64,000 bases of DNA from Rathayibacter sp. VKM Ac-2759 (GCF_009834225.1 NZ_CP047176.1:2170001-2234000), one strand, 5' to 3'; positions 50,913 through 59,589 are shown, counted from the stretch's first letter. Made by a program: numbers and translations. The notes: generated by a model from the sequence alone, not told the origin.

Positions 50913-52061
50913 TCAGGCGCCGCCCTCCTCCAGGGTCACCTCGATCGGCTCGTAGTCGGCACCGCTGGTGTCGACGCCCTCGTCGGCGAGCTCCGCCAGC
51001 GCCTTCTCGACGTACTCGTTCGAGTAGGCGGTCGCGGGCGGGTCCTCGCTGATGATGGTCGCGCCGGTCTCGTTCGTCGTCTCCTTCGCGATGTCGACCG
51101 TCTGCTGCCAGGCGGCCTCGTCGATCACGCCGACGCCGCTCGTGGAGGGCCAGATCAGCTTGTTGACCTCGTTGGTCATCCAGAGCTGGTGGCTGGTGCC
51201 GAGCGTCGACCCGGCCGCGGTGACGATGTCGGCCGCCTCCTCCGGGTTGTCCTTCGCGTAGATCCAGCCCTTGATCGACGCCTTGATGAAGGCGACGGTC
51301 TGGTCGGCGTACGCGTCGTCGCTCTCGAGCTTGTCGGCGTCGGCCCAGATCGCGTCCTGGAGCATCGCGGTGCCGACGTCGTTCCAGTTGATGACGTCCA
51401 GGTCCTCGGGCTGGTACAGCTCTCCGGTGTCCGGGTTCACCGTCTCGAGCACCTGCGCGTACTCGTTGTAGGTCATCGCCTGCGCCGCGTCGATGTCGCC
51501 CGCGAGGAAGCCGTTCATGTCGAACTGCTGCTGGACGAGCGAGATGTCCTCGAGCGCGACTCCGTCCTTCTGCATGCCGGCGAAGAGCTCCCACTCGTTG
51601 CCGTAGCCCCAGCTGCCGACGGTCTTGCCCGACAGGTCGGCGGGAGACGTGATGCCCTTGTCCTTGAACGAGATCTGCGTGGTCGCGCTGCGCTCGAAGA
51701 TCTGGGCGACGTCGGTGATGTTCGCGCCCTGCTCGATCGAGCCGAGCACCTTGGGCACCCACGAGATCGCGTAGTCGGCGTCTCCTGAGGCGAGGACGTC
51801 CTGCGGGACGATGTCGCCGCCGCCCTCGGCGATGGTCACGTCGAGGCCCTCGTCCTCGTAGTAGCCCTGGTCGACGGCGGCGTAGTAGCCGGCGAACTGG
51901 GCCTGGGCGACCCACTGCAGCTGCAGGGTCACGGGCGTGAGGTCTCCCGAGGAGCCGGAGCCCCCGGAATCGCCGCCGGATGCGCTGCAGCCGGTGAGTG
52001 CGAGGCCGACGACGGCGAAGCCCGCCGTCGTGGTCATCGCGATGCGTGTGCGTCTGTTCAC
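50913..52061 (-). CDS. ABC substrate-binding lipoprotein (NMT1/THI5-like)
   Basis: Binding protein of a NitT/TauT/ThiY-type importer. The 382-residue precursor has a signal peptide and lipobox LTGC (Cys about 22), then the NMT1/THI5 domain: VTLQLQWVAQAQFAGYYAA, then ADYAISWVPKVLG and KTVGSWGYGNEWELF. Relatives bind pyrimidine-like or small heterocyclic ligands. AGGAGG precedes GTG 52061. It is the last gene of the transporter set, 113 bp behind the permease, with its own SD. The ligand is probably a hydantoin or pyrimidine from context. Confidence 0.9.
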   Translation of the reverse strand: MNRRTRIAMTTTAGFAVVGLALTGCSASGGDSGGSGSSGDLTPVTLQLQWVAQAQFAGYYAAVDQGYYEDEGLDVTIAEGGGDIVPQDVLASGDADYAISWVPKVLGSIEQGANITDVAQIFERSATTQISFKDKGITSPADLSGKTVGSWGYGNEWELFAGMQKDGVALEDISLVQQQFDMNGFLAGDIDAAQAMTYNEYAQVLETVNPDTGELYQPEDLDVINWNDVGTAMLQDAIWADADKLESDDAYADQTVAFIKASIKGWIYAKDNPEEAADIVTAAGSTLGTSHQLWMTNEVNKLIWPSTSGVGVIDEAAWQQTVDIAKETTNETGATIISEDPPATAYSNEYVEKALAELADEGVDTSGADYEPIEVTLEEGGA

Positions 52062-52174
52062 TGTTCCTCCTGGTGCGGTGTGGTGCAGGACGTGCCCGCG
52101 AACGGGCGGTGCTGTGGAGCGGCGGTGCAGTGGAGCGGGTCGTGCGGGTGGGAGAGGAGTTCGCGGCCGAGGGA

Positions 52175-52942
52175 TCAGCGCGCGCGACTGCGTCGGAGCG
52201 CGACGGCCTCGAGGCCGGCGGTGACGCAGTAGAAGAGGAGGCCGACGAGCACGGCGCCGAGCACGTAGGCGTAGGCGAGCGCGTAGTCGCTGCCCGATGC
52301 CGCCGTGGTGATCGACTTGCCGAGCCCGCCGACCGGTCCGCCGAAGTACTCGGCGACCAGAGCCGAGATCACGGCGAGGGAGGAGGCGATGCGCAGTCCC
52401 GTGAAGAAGAACGGCACCGCGCCGGGCAGGGTGATCGTGCGCGCGGTCTGCCACGGCGAGGCCGCGTACGCGCGCATCAGATCGCGGTGCACCGGGAGCG
52501 CCTGGCGGAGCCCGCGCAGGGTGTTGATGTAGACGGGCACGAACACCGCGAGCGCCGCGACCAGCTGCCGGGCGGTCTCGACGTTCGCGCCGAACATCGT
52601 GTAGAGCACCGGAGCGAGCGCCACGATCGGCACGACGGCGGCGGCGGCCACGATCGGAGCCACGAGACCGTCGAACACGCGCGCCAGCGCCGAGAGCCCC
52701 GCGACGAGCACGGCGAGCACCGCGCCCGCGACGAGCCCGACGAGGGCGTTCCGCCCGGTCACGACGCTCCCCGAGACGACGGAGGCGAGGTTCGCGCCGA
52801 ACTCGGTGCCGATCGCGACCGGAGACGGCAGGACGAACGGCTTCACGTCGAGCGCCGTCACGCCGACCTGCCAGAGCAGGACCGCCGCGAGCCCGAGCAG
52901 CAGCGGCGCGAGGATCGTCCGCGCGAGCGCCGGGGTGCTCAC
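52175..52942 (-). CDS. ABC transporter permease (NitT/TauT type), first
   Basis: The 255 residues show about six membrane helices and the binding-protein-dependent transport loop MRAYAASPWQTARTITLPGAVPF (EAA-like). Overlaps the ATPase gene by GTGA. One of two non-identical permeases, implying a heterodimeric channel as in some NitT-type systems. Confidence 0.9.
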   Translation of the reverse strand: MSTPALARTILAPLLLGLAAVLLWQVGVTALDVKPFVLPSPVAIGTEFGANLASVVSGSVVTGRNALVGLVAGAVLAVLVAGLSALARVFDGLVAPIVAAAAVVPIVALAPVLYTMFGANVETARQLVAALAVFVPVYINTLRGLRQALPVHRDLMRAYAASPWQTARTITLPGAVPFFFTGLRIASSLAVISALVAEYFGGPVGGLGKSITTAASGSDYALAYAYVLGAVLVGLLFYCVTAGLEAVALRRSRAR

Positions 52943-53790
52943 CTGTTCTCCACCCCGCGCGGCACGGCGGCAGCGTCGCCGTGCAGCAGCTCGCGCACGG
53001 CGCCGACGTCGCGGAAGAAGGCGGTGTCCTCGCGGACTCCGGCGTTCCGCTCCGAGGAGTCGGGCAGGGCGATGTCGAGCACGTCCCTGATCCGGCCCGG
53101 CCGCGGCGACATCACGACGACGCGGTCCGAGAGGAACACCGCCTCCGGGATCGAGTGCGTCACGAACACGACGGCGGCGCCGGTCTCCTGGCGGATCCGC
53201 AGCAGCTCGGTCTGCATCCGCTCGCGCGTCATCTCGTCGAGCGCGCCGAACGGCTCGTCCATGAGCAGCAGACGGGGGCTCTCGGCGAGCGCCCGCGCGA
53301 TCGCGACGCGCTGCTGCATCCCGCCCGACAGCTGGTCGGGGTACGAGTCGGCGAAGTCGCCGAGCCCGACCAGCGCGAGCAGCTCGTCGACGCGGGAGCG
53401 GCGGGCCGCGGTCGCGACTCCGTGCAGCTCGAGCGGCAGCGCGATGTTGGCCCGGATGGTGCGCCAGGGCAGCAGCCCCGCCTGCTGGAACGCGATCCCG
53501 TACTCCTGGTCGAGGCGCGCGCGGCGGGCGGTCTTGCCGAACACCGTGATCGAGCCGGAGCTCGGCTCGTCGAGATCGGCGATCAGGCGGAGCAGCGTCG
53601 ACTTGCCGCAGCCGGACGGGCCGATCAGCGAGACGAACTCCCCCGGCGCGATCTGGAGCGACACGTCCTGCAGGGCGGTGACGCTCGCCGCCTTCTTCGC
53701 GGCGAACGTCTTGGTGACCGCGTCGACGACGACCGCCGCCTGCGTGGTGCTCTCGGCTGCTGCGGTGCTCGTGCGGGCTGTCGCGCTCAT
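52939..53790 (-). CDS. ABC transporter ATP-binding protein (NitT/TauT type)
   Basis: The 283-residue product has Walker A GPSGCGKST (about 60-68), signature LSGGMQQRVAIARAL, Walker B LLLMDEPFGALDEMT and the H-loop VTHSIPEAV. The fold and length match SsuB/TauB-like ATPases. Start ATG 53790. It overlaps both permease genes by 4 bp, giving a permease-ATPase-permease block. Confidence 0.94.
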   Translation of the reverse strand: MSATARTSTAAAESTTQAAVVVDAVTKTFAAKKAASVTALQDVSLQIAPGEFVSLIGPSGCGKSTLLRLIADLDEPSSGSITVFGKTARRARLDQEYGIAFQQAGLLPWRTIRANIALPLELHGVATAARRSRVDELLALVGLGDFADSYPDQLSGGMQQRVAIARALAESPRLLLMDEPFGALDEMTRERMQTELLRIRQETGAAVVFVTHSIPEAVFLSDRVVVMSPRPGRIRDVLDIALPDSSERNAGVREDTAFFRDVGAVRELLHGDAAAVPRGVENR

Positions 53791-54665
53791 GCGGGCTGCT
53801 CCCCTCGACGGAACGGACGGAGGACGGTGCCGATCAGGGCGACGGCACCGGCGGCCGCGAGGCCCACCAGCACCGCGCCGAGGATCGGGGCCCAGGGCTT
53901 GGCGGGATCGCCGCCGGCGGCGGAGGCGAACTCGATGATCATGCGGCCGATCCCGCCGCGCAGGCCGATCGAGACCTCCGCGACGACCGTGCCGACGACG
54001 GCGCTCACCGCACCGAGCCGCAGCGCGGGGATCAGGTACGGCACGCTGGCCGGCAGGCGCAGGCGCAGCAGGGTCTTCCACCAGCCGACCCCGTAGACCC
54101 GCATCAGCTCGATCTGGCTCGCCGACGGCGAGCCGAGACCGCGCAGCGCCCCGATCGAGACGGGGAAGAACGCGAGGTACGAGGCGATCAGCGCCACCGA
54201 CATCCAGTTCTCCCAGCTGAAGGCTCCCAGCTCGAGCTGCGAGCCCCAGCGGCGCACGAGCGGCGCGATCGCGATCAGCGGCACGGTCTGGCTGAGCACG
54301 ATCCACGGCAGGACCGCCGACTCCGCCGTCCGGAACCGCTGCATCAGCAGCGCCAGCAGCAGGCCGACGACCACTCCGACGACCCAGCCGACGGCGGCCA
54401 CGCCCAGCGAGAACGCGCTCGCCTGCAGCACCGCGAGCCACAGCGCGGGAGCGTTCCGCGCGCCGGTGACCGGCTCGACGAGCCGCCCCGCGATCTCCCA
54501 CAGGTGCGGCATCGCGATGGCGCTCGTGCGCGGCAGCACCGTGACACCGCCGAGGACCACACCGGTCTCGGGGCCGAGCGCCTTGTACGCCTCCCAGAGC
54601 AGCGCGAGCAGGAGGAGGCCGGCCGCGCCGAGGAGCACGCTGCGCGTCGCGACCCGCGAGGTCAT
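53787..54665 (-). CDS. ABC transporter permease (NitT/TauT type), second
   Basis: The 292 residues have an N-terminal extension with one helix and five to six further helices. The loop MRVYGVGWWKTLLRLRLPASVPYL corresponds to the EAA-like motif. The ATG (54665) overlaps the stop of the oxidoreductase gene (ATGA), so the oxidoreductase and transporter are co-translated. Confidence 0.9.
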   Translation of the reverse strand: MTSRVATRSVLLGAAGLLLLALLWEAYKALGPETGVVLGGVTVLPRTSAIAMPHLWEIAGRLVEPVTGARNAPALWLAVLQASAFSLGVAAVGWVVGVVVGLLLALLMQRFRTAESAVLPWIVLSQTVPLIAIAPLVRRWGSQLELGAFSWENWMSVALIASYLAFFPVSIGALRGLGSPSASQIELMRVYGVGWWKTLLRLRLPASVPYLIPALRLGAVSAVVGTVVAEVSIGLRGGIGRMIIEFASAAGGDPAKPWAPILGAVLVGLAAAGAVALIGTVLRPFRRGEQPA

Positions 54666-55678
54666 GCCTTCGCCACGATGTGCTGGCTCAGCGCCGGGAT
54701 GACGGTCTCGCCGTACACCCGCAGCGTCTCCTCCTTGTTGTCGTGCTGGAGGTAGCCGGCGAACTGCGTCACGCCGATCTCGGCGAGCGCCTTCAGCTTC
54801 TCGATGTGCTCGTCGGCCGTGCCGAGCACGCAGAAGCGCTCGACGATCTCGTCCGGCACGAACGTCGTGTGGCTGTTGCCGGCGCGGCCGTGCTCGTTGT
54901 AGTCGTAGCCCTCGCGCCCGGCGATGTAGTCGGTCAGCGCCTGCGGCACGGCTCCGGAGGTGCCGTAGCGGCCCACGATGTCGGCCACGTGGTTGCCGAC
55001 CATCCCGCCGAACCAGCGGCACTGGTCGATCATGTGCTCTCGGTCGGTCCCGATGTACATCGGCGCCGCGACGCAGAACTGCAGCGACTCCGGGTCGCGG
55101 CCGACGTTCGCCGCCGCCTGCTTGACCGTGTCGATCATCCAGCGCGCGATGTCGAGATCGGCCAGCTGCAGGATGAAGCCGTCGCCGACCTCGCCCGCGA
55201 GCTTGAGGGCGAGCGGACCGTACGCCGCCACCCACATCTCGAGCGATGAGCCGCGGCTCCACGGGAACTGCAGGGTCGAGCCGTTGTACTCGACCGAGCG
55301 GCTGTTCGCGAGCTCGCGGATGACGTGGATCGACTCCCGCAGCGTCTTGAGCGTCGTCGGAGCGCCGCCGGTCACGCGCACAGCGGAGTCGCCTCGGCCG
55401 ATCCCGCACACGGTGCGGTTGCCGTACATCTCGTTGAGGGTCGCGTGCAGCGAGGCGATGACCGTCCAGTCGCGCGTCGCCGGGTTGGTCACCATCGGCC
55501 CCACGGTGATCCGGTGCGTCTTCTCGAGGATCTGCGAGTAGATGACGTACGGCTCCTGCCACAGCAGGTGCGAGTCGAACGTCCACGCGTAGTCGAAGCC
55601 GTAGGTCTCGGCGAGGACGGCGAGGGCGACGGTGCGCGAGGCGGGCGGGTTGGTCTGGAGGACGACTCCGAAGTCCAT
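54662..55678 (-). CDS. F420/FMN-type luciferase-like oxidoreductase
   Basis: The 338-residue TIM-barrel protein begins MDFGVVLQTNPPASRTVALA. It has the LLM features TFDSHLLWQEPYV, GRGDSAVR and a VAAYGPLALKLAGEVGDGFIL segment. It belongs to the family modelled as CPS_4043-type F420-dependent oxidoreductase, seen near hydantoinases. An F420 gene (cofD) is 2.7 kb away. Start ATG 55678 follows GGAAC. Role: likely a redox step on the imported ring compound; FMN use cannot be excluded. Confidence 0.85.
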   Translation of the reverse strand: MDFGVVLQTNPPASRTVALAVLAETYGFDYAWTFDSHLLWQEPYVIYSQILEKTHRITVGPMVTNPATRDWTVIASLHATLNEMYGNRTVCGIGRGDSAVRVTGGAPTTLKTLRESIHVIRELANSRSVEYNGSTLQFPWSRGSSLEMWVAAYGPLALKLAGEVGDGFILQLADLDIARWMIDTVKQAAANVGRDPESLQFCVAAPMYIGTDREHMIDQCRWFGGMVGNHVADIVGRYGTSGAVPQALTDYIAGREGYDYNEHGRAGNSHTTFVPDEIVERFCVLGTADEHIEKLKALAEIGVTQFAGYLQHDNKEETLRVYGETVIPALSQHIVAKA

Positions 55679-55805
55679 GGGGTTCCTTTGGTCGAGCGTG
55701 TGGTGCAGGTGCTCAGTGAGATTCACGCGACCCATTGAGGGTCGCCGTTGCGTACCGCGGTCTTCCGCGAGATCGGCGACAGAAGTCGCCGCGGCTGCCG
55801 CCTTT

Positions 55806-55844
55806 CTTGATCTAGGTCGAAGCGATGCTTCGACCTAGATCAAG
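55806..55844. terminator. 18-bp perfect inverted repeat at the hydantoinase 3' end
   Basis: Left arm 55806-55823 (CTTGATCTAGGTCGAAGC), loop GAT, right arm 55827-55844. The right arm contains the last codons and TAG stop of the hydantoinase gene. No T-run follows in the minus-strand direction, so it may be a strong factor-dependent stop, an mRNA-stabilising hairpin, or the scar of a fold-back event. It separates the hydantoinase from the oxidoreductase operon. Confidence 0.7.
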
Positions 55845-57274
55845 TACTGAGAGAGGCCCCGCTTGATGTACTTGCCGTCGCCCTTCGTCCCGACGTAGTC
55901 GCCGTCGTCGACGACGACCTTGCCGCGCGAGATCACGGTGTCGACGTGTCCGTCGATCTCGTACCCCTCCCACGCCGAGTAGTCCATGTTCATGTGGTGC
56001 GTGCGCCCCTCGCCGATGCCGATCGAGGTGTGCCCGTTCGGGTCGTAGATGACGACGTCGCCGTCGGCTCCGGGCTGGATCACGCCCTTCTTCCCGTACA
56101 TCCCGAACATCCGCGCCGGAGTCGTCGACGTCAGCTCCACCCAGCGCGGCAGCGTGATCTGCCCCGACACGACGCCCTGGTACATCAGGTCCATCCGGTG
56201 CTCCACCGAGCCGATCCCGTTGGGGATCTTCGAGAAGTCGCCGAGACCCATGTCCTTCTGGCCCTTCATGCAGAAGGGGCAGTGATCGGTCGAGACCATC
56301 TGGATGTCGTTGGTGCGCAGCGACTGCCACATGTGGTGCTGGTGCCCCTCCGCCTTCGAGCGCAGCGGAGTGGAGCACACCCACTTCGCGCCCTCGAAGT
56401 CGCCCCACTCCTCGCTCGAGGCGCCGAGCTGCTCCTCGAGGGAGAGGTAGAGGTACTGCGGGCAGGTCTCGCCGAACACGTTCATCCCGCGGTCGCGCGC
56501 CGCCGCGATCTGCTCGACCGCCTGCTTGGCCGACACGTGCACCACGTAGAGAGGAGCGCCCGTGAGGTCGGCGATCATGATCGCCCGGTGCGTCGCCTCC
56601 TCCTCGGCCTGCCACGGCCGGGTGAGCCCGTGGAAGTACGGAGAGGTCCTGCCGGCGGCGACCGACTGCTTCACCAGCTCGTCGATGATCGCCCCGTTCT
56701 CGGCGTGCATCATCATCATCGCGCCGTTCTCGGCGCCCTTCTGGAACGCCCGCAGGATCTGCCCGTCGTCCGAGAGGAACACGCCCTTGTAGGCCATGAA
56801 CAGCTTGAAGCTGGTCACGCCCTCGGCGATCAGCTCGTCCATCGCGACGAGGGACGAGTCCTGCACATCCGAGAGGATCTGGTGGAAGCCGTAGTCGATC
56901 GCGCAGTTGCCCGCGGCCTTCTCCTGCCATGCGCCGTAACGCTCGACGACGCTCTCGCCCGGGTACTGGACGACGAAGTCCACGATCGACGTCGTCCCGC
57001 CCCAGGCGGCCGCCCGCGTCCCGGTCTCGAACGTGTCGGAGGCGTTGGTGCCGCCGAACGGCATCTCCATGTGCGTGTGCGCGTCGATCCCGCCCGGGAT
57101 GACGTACTTGCCGCTCGCGTCGATCACCCGGTCGACGTTCGAGGCCAGGTCGAAGCCGAGCAGGGTCGAGCCGGGTGCGAGCACCGCGGCGATGGTCTCC
57201 CCGTCGATCAGGACGTCGGCGGCGGCGGTCCCGGTCGCGTTGACGACCGTCCCGTTCGTGATGAGGGTCTTCAT
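55835..57274 (-). CDS. dihydropyrimidinase/hydantoinase
   Basis: Opens the ring of dihydropyrimidines or hydantoins to N-carbamoyl products. The 479 residues show the metal pair His66/His68 in GGIDAHTHMEMPFGG, the carbamylated Lys157 in VTSFKLFMAYKG, ETCPQYLYLS and STDHCPFC. These are D-hydantoinase-type features rather than allantoinase. It is 27 bp after the nitrilase-superfamily gene, so both steps of ring opening and carbamoyl removal are co-transcribed. It ends within an 18-bp palindrome. Confidence 0.93.
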   Translation of the reverse strand: MKTLITNGTVVNATGTAAADVLIDGETIAAVLAPGSTLLGFDLASNVDRVIDASGKYVIPGGIDAHTHMEMPFGGTNASDTFETGTRAAAWGGTTSIVDFVVQYPGESVVERYGAWQEKAAGNCAIDYGFHQILSDVQDSSLVAMDELIAEGVTSFKLFMAYKGVFLSDDGQILRAFQKGAENGAMMMMHAENGAIIDELVKQSVAAGRTSPYFHGLTRPWQAEEEATHRAIMIADLTGAPLYVVHVSAKQAVEQIAAARDRGMNVFGETCPQYLYLSLEEQLGASSEEWGDFEGAKWVCSTPLRSKAEGHQHHMWQSLRTNDIQMVSTDHCPFCMKGQKDMGLGDFSKIPNGIGSVEHRMDLMYQGVVSGQITLPRWVELTSTTPARMFGMYGKKGVIQPGADGDVVIYDPNGHTSIGIGEGRTHHMNMDYSAWEGYEIDGHVDTVISRGKVVVDDGDYVGTKGDGKYIKRGLSQYLI

Positions 57275-57301
57275 CGATGCTCCTCGGTGTCGCAGCTCGG
57301 G

Positions 57302-58150
57302 TCAGGGCTTGGGGATGCTCGTGTACGAGTCCGGACGGCGGTCGCGGTAGAACTGCCAGTCGTCGCGCATCTCCTGCACCATGTCGAGCTCGAGATCGCG
57401 GATCAGGATCTCCTCACGCTCGCCCGAGCCCCGGTCGCCGACGAAGTTGCCGCGCGGGTCGATGACCTGGCTGGTCCCGTAGAAGTCGACGGCGAGCTCG
57501 CCGTACTCGTTGTCCTCGCGCCCGACGCGGTTGGGCTGCAGCACGAAGTAGCCGTTGGCGACGGCGGCGCAGGGGCCCTCCACCTCCCACAGGCGGTTCG
57601 AGAGGCCGGGCTTGGTCGCGTTCGGGTTGAACACCATGTGGGCGCCGTTCAGCCCCAGCTCCCGCCAGCCCTCGGGGAAGTGCCGGTCATAGCAGATGTA
57701 GAGCCCGACCTTGCCGACGGCCGTGTCGAACACCGGGTAGCCGAGGTTGCCGGGACGGAAGTAGAACTTCTCCCAGAAGCGGTCGAGGTGCGGGATGTGG
57801 TGCTTGCGGTACTTGCCGAGGATCGTCCCGTCGGCGTCCACCACGACCGCGGTGTTGTAGTAGACGCCGGTGATGTCCTCCTCGTAGATCGGGAGGATCG
57901 TGACCAGGTTCAGCTCCTTCGCGAGCGCCGCGAAGCGCTGCACGATCGGACCGTCGGCCGGCTCCGCGTAGCGGTAGTACTTCTTGTCCTCGGTGATGCC
58001 GAAGTAGGGGCCGTAGAAGAGCTCCTGGAAGCAGATGATCTGCGCTCCCTGCGCCGCCGCGTCGCGGGCGAACTGCTCGTGCTTGTCGAGCATCGACTCC
58101 TTGTCGCCGGTCCAAGTGGTCTGCGTGATTGCCGCGCGGACGATGGTCAT
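57302..58150 (-). CDS. nitrilase-superfamily amidohydrolase (beta-ureidopropionase-like)
   Basis: Removes the carbamoyl group from N-carbamoyl amino acids made by the hydantoinase. The 282 residues carry the catalytic set Glu43 (FQELFYGPYF), Lys116 (GKYRKHHIPHL) and Cys153 (YICYDRHFPEGWRELG). The long YRKHHIP and FYFRPGNLG segments resemble beta-ureidopropionase. ATG 58150 has GGAGG at correct spacing; an in-frame ATG 12 bp upstream does not. First gene of the cassette and divergent from cofD. A GlnR-like box lies 164 bp upstream. Confidence 0.92.
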   Translation of the reverse strand: MTIVRAAITQTTWTGDKESMLDKHEQFARDAAAQGAQIICFQELFYGPYFGITEDKKYYRYAEPADGPIVQRFAALAKELNLVTILPIYEEDITGVYYNTAVVVDADGTILGKYRKHHIPHLDRFWEKFYFRPGNLGYPVFDTAVGKVGLYICYDRHFPEGWRELGLNGAHMVFNPNATKPGLSNRLWEVEGPCAAVANGYFVLQPNRVGREDNEYGELAVDFYGTSQVIDPRGNFVGDRGSGEREEILIRDLELDMVQEMRDDWQFYRDRRPDSYTSIPKP

Positions 58151-58313
58151 CGGTACCTCCATGCCTTGGGCGACCCGGGGCGGGTCTCCGCGGTGGGTCT
58201 TGTGCGGATGCGGAGCCGAGGGGCCGTGGTCCCACTGTGGTCCGCACTCCACCCGAAGGCAATCGCGGACCCCGTCCGACTCCGTGGACAGGGGACCATC
58301 GTCGTCCTCCGAC

Positions 58314-58329
58314 GTTTCCCGGGTGTTTC
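58314..58329 (-). promoter_or_regulatory. GlnR-like box between nitrilase and cofD genes
   Basis: Minus-strand GAAAC-ACCCGG-GAAAC. Ten bases further a GACGAT hexamer (58298-58303) matches two of the three fixed -10 positions. A leader of about 140 bases would precede the nitrilase ATG. It could also serve cofD on the other strand. Confidence 0.5.
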
Positions 58330-58393
58330 CGGCGGAGATCCGCAGCATTAAGGCATCAGAACTGAGGAATCCGTCGCGCCCTCTCCCGCGCGG

Positions 58394-58399
58394 TACCGT
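58394..58399 (+). promoter_or_regulatory. leaderless-type -10 element of cofD
   Basis: TACCGT, six bases, then the cofD ATG at 58406; no SD is present. Confidence 0.5.
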
Positions 58400-58405
58400 G
58401 ACCGG

Positions 58406-59392
58406 ATGCGCATCACGATCCTGGCCGGCGGCGTCGGCGGAGCACGTTTCACCTCCGCCGTCCGCGAGCACCTCCGCGACCTCGAGGCGGCGGGGGGTGA
58501 GGCCTCCGAGATCACGGTCGTCGCCAACACCGGTGACGACATGTGGCTGGCAGGTCTCAAGGTCTGCCCCGACCTCGACTCCCTCACCTACTCGCTCGGA
58601 GGCGTCAACGACACCGAGCGCGGCTGGGGTCGCGCGGGCGAGACGGAGCGCGTGTCGGCCGAGCTCGAGGCCTTCGGGGTCGGCTGGCCCTGGTTCACCC
58701 TGGGCGACCTCGACATCGGCACCCACCTCGCCCGCACCTCGATGCTGCGCGACGGCCTCACGCTCTCGGAGGCGACCGCCCGCATCACCGCGCGCTGGCC
58801 GCTCGGCGTCCGCCTCCTCCCGATGTCCGACGACGACGTCGAGACCCACGTCGAGGTCGACCTCCCCGGCGAGGGCGTCCGCGAGATCCACTTCGAGGAG
58901 TGGTGGGTGCGGCTGCGCGCCTCCGCCCCCGCCCGCCGCTTCCTCCAGACGAACGTCTCCGAGGCCCGCCCCGCCCCGGGGGTGCTCGACGCGATCGCCG
59001 ACACCGACGCCGTCCTGATCGCCCCCTCGAACCCGGTCGTCTCGATCGGCACGATCCTCGGCGTCCCCGGCATCGCGGACGCCGTCCACCGCACGTCCGC
59101 ACCCGTCGTCGGCGTCTCCCCCATCATCGGCGGGCGCGTCGTCCGCGGCATGGCCGACGCCTGCCTCGCCGCGATCGGCGTCGACACCTCGGCCGAGGCC
59201 GTCGGGCGCCACTACGGCTCCCGCTCCGCCGGCGGCCTCCTCGACGCCTGGCTCGTCGGCGAGGAGGACGCGGCCGCCGTCTCCGCGCTCGCCGACACGG
59301 GCCTCCGCGTCCACTCCGTCCCCCTCTGGCTCCGCGACCGCCCCGCCTCCGTCCGCCTCGCGGCCGACACCCTGGCCGCCGCCCGCGCCTGA
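58406..59392 (+). CDS. cofD: 2-phospho-L-lactate transferase CofD/FbiA (F420 biosynthesis)
   Basis: Transfers the phospholactate-type moiety to FO in coenzyme F420 synthesis. The 328 residues start with the GGVGGARF nucleotide loop (residues 8-15) and contain VANTGDDMWLAGLKVCPDLDSLTYSL-type elements and APSNPVVSIGTIL. Read from ATG 58406 behind TACCGT-N6. No fbiB or fbiC is in the window. Its position beside an F420-type oxidoreductase cassette is suggestive of functional linkage. Confidence 0.93.
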   Translation: MRITILAGGVGGARFTSAVREHLRDLEAAGGEASEITVVANTGDDMWLAGLKVCPDLDSLTYSLGGVNDTERGWGRAGETERVSAELEAFGVGWPWFTLGDLDIGTHLARTSMLRDGLTLSEATARITARWPLGVRLLPMSDDDVETHVEVDLPGEGVREIHFEEWWVRLRASAPARRFLQTNVSEARPAPGVLDAIADTDAVLIAPSNPVVSIGTILGVPGIADAVHRTSAPVVGVSPIIGGRVVRGMADACLAAIGVDTSAEAVGRHYGSRSAGGLLDAWLVGEEDAAAVSALADTGLRVHSVPLWLRDRPASVRLAADTLAAARA

Positions 59393-59508
59393 CCCCGCCG
59401 CCTCCCCGACTCCTCCGGAAAGTCCTGCCGCCTGCCCTCCACTCCGGCCGCACCCTCCTCCAACTCCCCTCCAGCACCCGCTCCCTCTCCCGAACCCGAG
59501 GAGCGGGC

Positions 59509-59589
59509 GGGGTGCCTCGTCGCGGCTCCTGGCTCGGGTCTGGCGGGAGCGCCGCAGGCGCTCGGGAGGGAGCCGTGACGAGGCACCCC
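59509..59589. terminator. long imperfect hairpin downstream of cofD
   Basis: Arms GGGGTGCCTCGTC (from 59509) and GACGAGGCACCCC (to 59589) extend to 21 bp with one mismatch (59509-59529 against 59569-59589), around a smaller GAGCGCC/GGCGCTC hairpin. It probably ends cofD transcription; no T-run. Confidence 0.55.

Noticed and set aside
26011..58329. Reading the GTTTC boxes as PhoP (PHO) boxes
   Set aside because: PHO boxes also have an 11-bp period but follow GTTCACC. The conserved AC-ending GAAAC half-site, the 10-bp gap and the nitrogen genes fit GlnR better; not excluded.
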